This document shows positions 55,342 through 64,000 of a stretch of DNA of 64,000 bases, one piece after another. Position numbers and translations under genes: made by a program. Numbering within the stretch: position 1 is the stretch's first letter; the number at the start of each line of letters is the position of its first letter. Under the pieces are notes generated by a model. It worked only from the letters and a program-made list of their open reading frames with translations. It searched no databases and was not told the DNA's origin. Source of the DNA: Dastarcus helophoroides (taxonomy: Eukaryota; Arthropoda; Insecta; Coleoptera; Bothrideridae); the NCBI GenBank assembly GCA_028583605.1, contig CM053326.1:35744931-35808930 (forward strand), given 5' to 3'.

Positions 55342-55850
55342 ATACTACAAAAGAATAGATCCCACTGAAATTGATGCAAAATGACTTTAAATTTGTATCA
55401 ATTTTGTCTTAATTTTCTGTATAACTTTATTGAAATGTTTCTGCTAAGAAAAAACAATTTAAATACTAAAATTATGAATTCCTCTAATTTTGTTGTCACA
55501 TTGCATTTCCCATATGATCAATTGCAGTGGTTGTAAATAAAAATGTTTTAATAAGTAATACACATGTTTTTAGTGACCTTACAGCAAGGATTTAAAGACA
55601 AAAACCGGCAACTCAGGGTTAGTGCGTAAATTGTGCAACTACTATTTCCGCGACGATTACTACAATACGTTAAATTTCGGTATTTTATATTTAATTCATG
55701 GTGTACTGTCCACCGTACAATTTCTAGCGCTTCAACCATCTTACTCTATTGAATATCAGCAGTGATGATACTTGGGAGATAATAATAGATAAAATAATGA
55801 GTGACAAGCTAAATTGTTTGACGTGTCAACTGTGATATGCTCTCTAACAC
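55342..55850. other. Intergenic sequence, nothing recognised
   Basis: A 63-codon minus frame (55548-55739) has no support. Confidence 0.35.
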
Positions 55851-58150
55851 TTTTTGAAAATTTCAACTTTTACCTATAACTTCGGCTTTTTTCAGAATTT
55901 CGACATAATCTCGAAACTTTGACTGCTTTTGAAAGCTATGTTTTTTGAGGAATGTGACTTTCTTGAAAATGTCAACTTAAAAAAAATCGGCTTTTTAATA
56001 ATTGTGACTGGTTTCAAAATTAAGGCATTTTTTAATTCAAGTTTATTTTGAAAATGCTGATTTCAAAATTCGAACTTTTTAAAAAATTATCTTTTTTTAA
56101 ATTTCTTCCCAACGTTAATTTATTTTTGAAAATTTCGATCCCTTGCTAATTATTTTGAATTTTGACTTTGATACTTGCGACTCTTTTTCTATTACTTTAA
56201 TTTCCTTGAAGAATTTGTCTTTTTTCTTAAATTTCGATATTTTTAATTTCTACTTTTTTTAAAGATTTCAATTTATAGATTTTAAAATTTCTATATATTT
56301 TAAACTCGCCATTGTTTTTTTTTTCAAAATTTCAACTTTTTAAAATTCTGGCTTAATCTGAAATTTTTTACTATTTCAGAAGTTCCACTCTTTTCAAAAT
56401 TTCGCTTTTTTTGGAATTTGCAAAATTTCGATTTTTTCTCGAAATTTTTATTTTGTTTTAAATTTCGACTTTCTTGGAAAAATTCCGTTTTTTTAAATTG
56501 CGAGTCTTAAAAAAGTAGACTTTTGAAACGTTTGACCTTAAAAAAATAGACTTCTGAAAATTTTGACTTTTTTGAAAATTTCGCTATTATTTTCAATTTT
56601 CGACCGTTTGACCTATATTTTTTAAAATTTGTTAGAAAATTTGAACTTTTTTCAAATTTTATGTATTTTAAAAATTGCAGATTTTTAAAATTTTTATTTT
56701 TTAAGAAAATAATCAACCATTTTTTAATTGCCATCTTTTTTTAAAAAGTTTTTTGAAAAATTCTAAATCTTTTAAAAGATTGAAAATTTTGACATTTGTG
56801 AAAATATCGATTTATCTTAGAAGTTTTGACTTTATTAAAAAATGTTGCTTTTTTAAAAAAATGTTACTTTTTGAAAAAATGTTACTTTTTTTTGAAAATT
56901 TTCTGTTCTTGAAAAATTCGAATTTAAAAAAAATATTGATTTTTTTCAGGACTAACTTTTACTCAAAATTTTGACTACGTTAAATTTTATATTTTTTGAA
57001 AATTTGTTTTTCTAAATTTCCATTTTATTACAAATTTTGGCTTTCAATATTTTCATTTTTTAAATTTTGGATTTTCTCAAAATTTTGGCTAATTCTAAAA
57101 ATTTTTTTCAGACAATTGACCATTTGGAAAAGTATCGAGTTTTCTCCGAATTTCGTCTTTTCCACAAAATGTTGATTTTTTTGTGAATTTCGAATATTCT
57201 GAACATTTTAATTCATCAAAATAGCGACTTAATAATTTCGATTTTTTTTTCAGAATGTTATAAAAGTTTTCACTTGAAAAAAATGGATTTTTCAAAAATC
57301 TTCTTCTTTAAAAATTTTGTCTTTATTAAAGATGTTTAAAAATTGAAAAACAAATCTTTCTTTCTCATCTTTTGAAGATAATCAAGGATCAGCCCGTTTC
57401 ACAAAAAAAAATGTTTACTTTTTGTGAACATTTTGAATTCCTAAAACTTAGAATGCTTCTGAATTTTGACACACTTCAGAACTTTCACTTTTTTCATTTT
57501 ATTGCAAAATATTGACTTTAAAAATTTCGACACTTTTTCATAAATATCACTTTTTTAAATTTCGACCAGTTTTCAAAAGTTTGACTTTCTCTTTTTAATT
57601 TTTTTTGAATATTTTGAATTTTTTTGAATATTCAACGTTATCTTTTTGTGAAAAATTTAACTTTTTTAAACTTTTGAATCTCAAAATTTCGACTCTTCAG
57701 AATTTTGTGTTTTTCTCGAAATTTCGACTTAGTTTGAAAATTCCAATTTATTTAACTTTTTTTTCTCGATCGATTTTTTCTTCAAAATTTGGATTTTTCT
57801 GAAAATTTATAATTTCTTAAAATGTAAACTTTCGATCTTTTTCGTAATTTTCTTTTATTTTTGAAAATTTGGACCGGTTTTTAAAATTTTGATTTTTTTC
57901 TCGAAGCTTTAACTTTTTTGATTATGATTTCAAAATTTGGACTTTTTTCAGCATTTCGACTTTATTGCGGCTTTTTTTACACTTCTTCTCGTTTTGAAAA
58001 TTTTCTGTTCCAAACTTTCACTCTTTTGCAATTGTTCAAAAGTTTTTTCTAAGTTTTCGACAGTTTTCGAAAATGTACACCTTTCAGAATTTTACCTTGT
58101 TAAAAGAAAACTATTTTTCAAAATCTAATTTTTAATTAGTAAAGGAAATT
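55851..58150 (+). repeat. Third large satellite-like block, forward orientation
   Basis: Same alternation (GACTTTTTTGAAAATTTCG variants). Includes the palindromic-family fragment at 57340-57402 and passes into the second 135-bp-type repeat block. Its layout therefore parallels 7.3-10.35 kb. Confidence 0.8.
57340..57402 (+). mobile_element. Fragment of the palindromic family (copy G)
   Basis: AAAAATTGAAAAACAAATCT and TTTGAAGATAATCAAGGATC, AGCCCGTTTCAC are terminal pieces of the family. The inner arm is missing. Confidence 0.55.
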
Positions 58151-58199
58151 TTTAGATTTTTTCAATATTCAACTAAATATCTTTTTTCTCCCCACCTAG

Positions 58200-58860
58200 G
58201 ACTAAGTATGTGTTTAGTCAAATTTTTATATATTCTTTTCGTGAGAGTTAATTTATGAAAAACAATTTTATATTCCTTCTCCTCTTTAAGAATCAGATTA
58301 TCAAAATTTCAAAGAATGTGCTTAATTCTTTATTTTACATATATTCTTTACATAAACTTTGGCATTAGAAAATTATTTCTTTTTTATTTCATACCAACTG
58401 TGATACCTTTTTTTACTCCTTTAGGGACTTAATTGTAAAAATTAGTCCAATACTTGTTTAATTATCTTTTTTATAGATTATCTCTATAAAATTTTAGTTC
58501 ATAAAAGGCAATATTAACTCTGTTTCATACTAATTTCAAATCTCCATTTCATTCTATTTTACCTCTTATGGGTTGAATTGCCAAAATCGCTCCAATACGA
58601 GTTTAATAATTTCTTTAGTAGATTATTTAAACAAAATTTGAGATTATAAAATGCAGTATTAACTTGTTGTTTCATGTTAATTTCGAAACTTCATTTGGCA
58701 TCCCTTTTACCCCTGTAGAGGTCGAATTTCCGAAAATCGTTTCTTATTACTCACTTGTACCACGAAAGGAATCTACGTTCCAATTTTCGTATTATTTCAG
58801 TAGTGTCGACTTTGCGTTGATAATAGGGTTTTCGTCGATCTTTATTATTACATAATATTA
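58200..58860 (+). repeat. Second locus of the 135-bp-type tandem repeat
   Basis: TACCAACTGTGATACC, CTTATGGGTTGAATTGCCAA, TTTCATACTAATTTCAAATC, TTTCATGTTAATTTCGAAAC and the terminal TTTCCGAAAATCGTTTCTTA, ACGAAAGGAATC, TTTGCGTTGATAAT follow the order at 9.72-10.35 kb. The two loci are diverged but colinear over about 600 bp. Confidence 0.75.
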
Positions 58861-59677
58861 GCATAATTAATTATAATTACCATAAATAGATTTTCAATCT
58901 TTATTATGTGCTGACAAGATCGAATGTTTCAAAGTTCTCCTGAATAATAAATGAGCAAAAAAATAACTAAACAAATTTTAAATATCAGGGTCTATTAAGC
59001 AAAATACAATCCCCTGCCTACTTAGAAAACAGTGTAATTTTCTTTAAAATCCAGTCAATGAGGCTTTACGCCTCAATTTATTCATGCTCGGATAAAATTG
59101 TGCACTTGGGTCATCAGAAGTGATGGTAAGTTGCTATAAAAACATGTCACCCCAGACAAGGGTCAGAGAAAGCTCTATAAACTTAAACATGAATATTAGA
59201 TTAGGCGCTTCAAAGAAAACTGCGCCCAAAAATGGTCTGTAGATTACTGGGGGCAAACCTTACGAATTATCGTCGATATAAAAAGATTATGCCTTTTACG
59301 GGCTATTTCGTAAATTTAAGATAAGCGGCTTCGTATACAAATTCTCCATCTCTTTGCCTCATGTTTCATATTAATATGTCTCATTCGAAAATATTTTGTA
59401 ATTCTAAGTATTTCTGAGGGAGAACATGGAATATTTAAGGAAAAAAACTTCCAAAACCACTTGGTAAAAGTTAACAAGACATGGACGGAAATGTGCGTAA
59501 AATCGTAGTCTTTGCACAAAAGTACCTAGTTGTTCAACAGAATTTTTGTGTGTTTTAAATGACTGTGTTGTGCGGAAAATATGACACAAGCAGGTGTTGT
59601 AATGAAACGGTTATTACATTAACTGCCTTTGTAGAGTCTCAAAGGGGATAGGTTTGGACACGTAAATATTTCTTGCT
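58861..59677. other. Intergenic sequence, nothing recognised
   Basis: Two overlapping minus frames (59316-59589) are unsupported. No recurring element. Confidence 0.35.
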
Positions 59678-59944
59678 ATGGAATCGAATTCGCCCCTTCA
59701 CATTTCCCCAATAAACTCTCCCCAATATTATTTTCATTCCGAAACATCAATTCCTTCATACAGTAGTGTAAAATATGATTTTATGTACACCCCCGTCGTC
59801 TGCCAGAACGGATTACTGTTCTTGACTGGTAACCTCAATCGGAATATTTTAAATTTGAGTTATGGCCCGCGTAAAATTTTATATCCGTCATCGCTTAGGA
59901 TCGAAAACATCGGTGTAAATATAGATATGGATAATAAAAAATGA
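59678..59944 (+). CDS. Possible small orphan protein (88 aa)
   Basis: ATG-initiated frame, GC-richer than its flanks. It reads MESNSPLHISPINSPQYYF, then SETSIPSYSSVKYDF, MYTPVVCQNGLLFLTGNLN and a hydrophilic end with MDNKK. It is Ser/Pro/Tyr-rich with three SP dipeptides at the N-terminus, no signal peptide or membrane segment, and an AATAAA overlapping the stop. No homologue in the window. It could equally be a chance frame or a piece of a larger gene. Only the composition and ATG speak for it. Confidence 0.3.
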   Translation: MESNSPLHISPINSPQYYFHSETSIPSYSSVKYDFMYTPVVCQNGLLFLTGNLNRNILNLSYGPRKILYPSSLRIENIGVNIDMDNKK

Positions 59945-60057
59945 TCATTTTTCGAGGAAAACAACATTATTTTTCTGCGAAAAGCTTTACTGCCATTTTT
60001 TATTTCATTGAATAACTGCAGGAATCACCTTACGAAGAAATATGATACAGCTTTCAC

Positions 60058-60206
60058 AACTATTAAACTTTATTAACGATTAAAACAACAACAGGTATTA
60101 AAAATTCCAGAATGTTTCGATAAATATTTGCGATGATCGGAACTGGTTTCGATTTTCGGCAATATCGACCGTTATACCAGCAAATTTTTTAGCCGTTGTT
60201 GTGCTA
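60058..60206. repeat. Second copy of the dispersed repeat seen at 34.9 kb
   Basis: CACAACTATTAAACTTTATT, AACGATTAAAACAACAACAG, ATGTTTCGATAAATATTTGC, GTTATACCAGCAAATT and TTAGCCGTTGTTGT match 34905-35060 in order. Confidence 0.75.
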
Positions 60207-60405
60207 ACAAGCTCCATGGATCACACCCAGTATTTATTTGTTATTGTCATTCCGAAAAGAGAGCGCAGTTTTATGAGCTTTTCGTGAAATCATAAAATAT
60301 TTCATTTTAGATGACTTTTTTTGCATAAAATAATCATCCTCATTTCAGTGAATCCTTTTGAAATAAAAATAAGTTAAAGCCGGTTTAATAAGCAATGTAG
60401 ATTAC

Positions 60406-60562
60406 CTTTGAGATAAGCCTAGGATTGATCCAAGCCGTTTTGACATCGTTATCTAAGAGCTTATAGGACGCTTTTGTGATAAGCTTCGGTATGTCTGATC
60501 CAACTGACGAGGGATAGTGATGTGACTGGCCCTTCGTATGCTGCTCTTTCGACTGAAAACAT
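60406..60562 (-). CDS. Possible internal coding exon, unidentified
   Basis: On the minus strand a good acceptor, TTGCTTTATTTCAG, precedes a 157-bp open segment ending at a donor AAAG|GTAATC. The frame translates as CFQSKEQHTKGQSHHYP, SSVGSDIPKLITKASYKLL and DNDVKTAWINPRLISK. Entry phase leaves one base from the previous codon and exit is phase 0. Hydrophilic, with no recognised domain. Upstream in the same open frame is MRVLILCLVIIRD, signal-peptide-like, but the acceptor lies between, so it probably belongs to the intron. A chance pair of splice sites cannot be excluded. Confidence 0.4.
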
Positions 60563-60719
60563 CTGAAATAAAGCAAATCCCTTATTATAACCAAACATAA
60601 AATCAGAACTCTCATTGTACTAATCATCTTAAGCGTAAATTTTTGCAAACCTAGAATATGAACCATATCAGCTGTATACTTCCTATGATTCATTACATAA
60701 CACATTTAATGATTAAATG

Positions 60720-61480
60720 AATGTCAAATTCACTTGCAAATTATCAATATTTATTTACTGCCGACTTTATAAATCAAAGAAGTTGAATAAAACTTGAGGT
60801 ATTCATCAATCATCCGCTATAAATCTCAACAATTGCGCCCTACATGTTAACGAGGACCTTGTCTTGCTCATTAAGAGTACCCCAGTTTACAAAACTAATT
60901 CCATAACGTAACTTCCTATTAATCCATCTTATACGTCTAAGCAATTAAACATGACAGGATAATAGGGCAGTCAAAGTGCGTAATTGCGCTAAGAGTCATA
61001 AATTATTAGATTTAGGATTTGTTGCCAATTTCTATGCAGATGAGGATGAGCTCAAAAACATGTCATTGCAATCAAATTTATGCAGCCTATAAAATTAAAA
61101 CATCGATCAAAATGGCCTGTTTTCAATTAAGGCAAAATTAAACTTAAATTAAATACATGACTCTGTTAAGTATATTCCATTTGGCAAAAAAAGACTTGGT
61201 TTAAAATATTTTTTAAAGTAACAAGGATGTGAATTTGTCGGAAGAGCCCCGAATTATCTAGCGTGCAAGATTATGTTTTTTTTTTATTTTTCTTATTATT
61301 CTAGAACAGGTACCCTCATCAACCACTGATCCAACGAACAGGCACCGCCTTAAGATTCGACATCGTAACCAATCTTCATTTCCGTTCTTCCAGTATTTAT
61401 CATAGACTTTTTACCCAATATTGCCCAAAAGTTTTCAGCTGGGCAACTACCGTTTCTCTTCAGTAATTGGGTACAATTAA
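60720..61480. other. Intergenic sequence, nothing recognised
   Basis: No supported frame, splice-flanked segment or recurring element. Confidence 0.35.
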
Positions 61481-61640
61481 GGCTGAAGCACATGTCTTAC
61501 CGTACGGGAAGGGAAGCGACGCGAAAGCAATGTTATCATTTTATATTTAATGCAGTAACGCAACTTGTGGGAAGGGAAATGCGAAAAATTTGGTTCGCGT
61601 CGCTTCCCTTCCCGTACGATACAACATATGTGCTTCAACC
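61481..61640. mobile_element. Miniature inverted-repeat element, 160 bp
   Basis: The left arm GGCTGAAGCACATGTCTTAC then CGTACGGGAAGGGAAGCGAC, GCGAA is mirrored at the right by TTCGCGTCGCTTCCC, TTCCCGTACGAT, ACAACATATGTGCTTCAACC. A third partial GGGAAGGGAAATGCGAAA lies in the middle. The arms are GC-richer than anything nearby. Overlapping frames at 61492-61805 are products of the inverted repeat. Confidence 0.8.
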
Positions 61641-61990
61641 TTTACGCTTCTATCGATTACAGCTCAGGGATTTCACAATTTGAGGTTAGAATTCGAACAC
61701 GTGTTTCTACTTCGTTCGGTCAATTCGCTCTATCAAATTCCCAAATCTGCTTTTGACCTGCTGTCGTCTTCGACCGTCCACAGAGCATCCCTTCGAAGGA
61801 GATAGCTCCTTAAGTTCTCGATGTTGCGTGACCGACCAGGGAGGCTGTAAAAAGCAGGGCTTCGGACCGTTATTATTTTCGTTCCGGTTTTCGGTTTTCG
61901 TTCCAAAAAAAAATTATATATGTTCGGTTCCGGTTTTCGCTCCGATAAAAATAACGGTTTTTTTCGGTTTTTGGTTCAGCTCCGAGTGAC
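61641..61990. repeat. CGGTTTTCG-type minisatellite and flank
   Basis: 61870-61985 has repeated TTCGTTCCGGTTTTCGGTTT-like words (TTCGTTCCGG, TTCGGTTCCGG, TTTTTCGGTTTTTGG). 61641-61860 is mixed sequence with a frame (61753-61989) that lacks an ATG and support. Confidence 0.55.
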
Positions 61991-61994
61991 TCAT

Positions 61995-64000
61995 TTTTAA
62001 TTTTTTATTTAAAAGAAAGAAAATATTTTGGGTAATCTCTATTTGAAAAAAGAATATGAAATTTAGGAAAAAATTCAATTTAAAATTTCGATTTAAGTTG
62101 AAATTTTGAGTACAAGGTATATTTTTTTAGAAGATGAACAAATTGTAAACTTCTACTCTAACTTTTAGAATAAATCGAATTTAAAATAAAAAAATTTAAA
62201 TTTTTAATTAATTGAGTTAAACTATTTAGAAAAAATGTTAATACTTTTTGAGTTTAATATTTCTAAAAAAAACATCTACATCTGAATTTAAAGTAAAATT
62301 CTCAGGAAAGAAAATAATAATTTTAAAATTTTGCAAAGGAATTCCAAACGAAAAAAAAAAAACAGTATTAAGTTGCAATATTCCGACTTATTCTAAGGCT
62401 TTTAATGTTTCGAGAATATACTCGAACAATCGAGTTGAAAGTCAAGTTGTTATGATTAAAATGAATGTAGAATTTTTTTACATTAATTCGGACTTTTTTT
62501 TAAATTTTGACTACTTTCTTAAAAGTGTGGGTTAAAACTTGACAATTTTTTTAATGTCGTGTTTCAATTCAATATTTCGAGGAAATCATTCAAATTTAGG
62601 GGAAACAATTGCATCGGTTCTAATAACTAAAATTTTGATTCAGTCAATGATCAAAGTTCGACAAAACAATTCTTTCATAAATAAAAATAAAAGATTTCAA
62701 CTATTTCTAGTAATTATGAGTCTTTTAAACATTCGAATTTAGAGATTACTGCGTAAATATAAAAAAAATCATAATTAAAAAAAATGACTACATTTTAGGT
62801 TTAGGTCGAAATTTTATAAAAAAATGTCAATTTAAATATAAAATTTAAAGAAAAATGTAAAAATTTCGAAAAAAAAGTTAAATCTCTCTTCTTTATCTTT
62901 TATCAAAATTTCGAATTCTTTTTAGACATTTTCAAGTTTTCAGGAAATTTGGAGCAAACATTTCGAAGTTATTTTTGAAATTTTATAATGTTCTAAAGAA
63001 TCCAAGTTCAAATTTGTAATTTTAATGTTTGTAAGATAAAAATAGCCTAAATTTAAAGACAAAACGTGAAAAACCTTTGTCAAAGATTAAAATTTAATAA
63101 CTAATGACATTTCCATTTTTCTAGAAACTTTGAATTTTTACGCAAATGTTGAAGATTCCAAATTTTTTCAAAATTAACATTTTTAAATTCGGAAATTGAT
63201 GAAAATGTTTCATAAACTTTTAAGTTTTTTTTTATAGTCAGATCTCGTAAGTAATGAAAGTCGAAATTTACCGATTAAAGTATGATAATTTGCTTATTTA
63301 GGTGAAATTTTGTTTTCTTTCTTTTTTTTTTCGAAGTTTTAACCTCAGAGCTCACAATTTCGAGAAAATTCGACGATTAGATTGGACTTAAAGTCGAAAT
63401 AAAGTCGATATTTTGATTCTAAAGTTGGAATTTTAGGAAAAAAGTAAAAATTTAAAGTTCAAACTAATCATTTTGACAGAGAACTCGAAGTTTGAACAAA
63501 AACCAAAGATTTTAAGGCATTCTGGTATTTTCGATTTTAAAAATTTGAAGCTACTAATAGCGTGGGTATACTTCCAAATTATAAAAAAATGAGTTTTAAC
63601 CAAAAACCTTAAAAAAAATTCAAGTTTCTTAGAAAGGTTGTATTAAAATAAAAACATTATTTATGAAAAAACATTTAAGATTTTGATATTATTCTCGAAA
63701 TTTTCAAAAATTTATTGAAATTTAATGTTTAAACTTGACATTTACTAACAAATTTATAGTAAAACTAAATTATAAATTTCTAGTTTCTGTTAAAATGCTC
63801 AAATTTTTCTCATAATTTCTCGTTAACTTCAAATTTGTTTTTATCAATTTTAAGCTTCTGTGGACATTTAAACTTTTTTCTCAAAATGTATTGACATTTT
63901 AAGATTTTAAGCCGAAATTTCGAGGAAAAAAAGTCAAAAGTTCCAAAAAGTGCGATTTATTAACTTTCTTTTGGAAATTTTGTCTTTTGATCTCAAAATG
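61995..64000 (-). repeat. Satellite-like block in reverse orientation, continuing past the window
   Basis: Dense AAATTTCGA, AAAGTCGAAAT and AAATTTTGAG words as at 28.9 and 31.1 kb. Frames such as 62248-62535 are by-products. The last ~200 bp turn to forward-type words (ACTTTCTTTTGGAAATTTTG), so the orientation may change near the edge. Confidence 0.7.

Noticed and set aside
61492..61989. Overlapping frames of 60-80 codons
   Set aside because: Created by the inverted repeat and the CGGTTTTCG minisatellite; no ATG-led, domain-bearing frame.
1..64000. CRISPR arrays, bacterial operons, tRNA or rRNA genes
   Set aside because: No regularly spaced identical repeats with unique spacers, no Shine-Dalgarno-led gene strings, and no tRNA cloverleaf or rRNA core words were seen. 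The genome is clearly eukaryotic.

Overview
The window is AT-rich, intron-containing eukaryotic DNA, most likely from an arthropod and probably an insect. Evidence: BEL/Pao, Ty3/gypsy, jockey/CR1-like non-LTR and Tigger/pogo element remains, consensus GT-AG splice sites, AATAAA signals, and almost no long open reading frames. The order (for example Hymenoptera) cannot be fixed by eye.

About a third of the window is a degenerate A/T satellite-like sequence built on a GACTTTTT / AAAATTTC alternation. It occurs as blocks at about 2.6-5.05, 7.3-9.7 and 55.85-58.15 kb in one orientation, and at about 24.85-26.5, 28.9-30.1, 31.1-32.4 and 62.0-64.0 kb in the other. Between the blocks are many broken or non-autonomous mobile elements: four pieces of one non-LTR family, a deleted Ty3/gypsy copy with one complete LTR, a degraded BEL/Pao pol, a nearly complete frameshifted Tigger/pogo copy with readable TIRs and a TA duplication, a TIR-bounded element carrying the C-terminal half of a tyrosine recombinase, a 746-bp long-TIR element, a tandem fold-back repeat, and a palindromic family whose arms can carry a hammerhead-like core.

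The most convincing host genes are a cluster of four predicted proteins at 45.2-54.0 kb (306, 385, 388 and about 348 aa). I recognise none of them. They are clearly paralogues: a C-terminal box (EK-x2-L-x-Y-F ... HPEKIIPG ... LK ... SPER-I), and in three of them an N-terminal F-x2-F-N box and NPF/DPF-type tripeptides. They diverge strongly elsewhere. Three are intronless and the fourth has one short phase-0 intron. The second and third are head to head about 1 kb apart, and transposons have landed inside the cluster. This is the best candidate for an undescribed system.

Other host coding sequence is sparse: a GC-richer 5' coding exon on the minus strand at 26,664-27,265 with good splice signals on both sides, a possible internal exon at 60,406-60,562 (minus), and a possible 88-aa reading frame at 59,678-59,944. 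No rRNA, tRNA, CRISPR or prokaryotic feature was seen. The remaining intergenic stretches are listed with what they hold or with a statement that nothing was seen.
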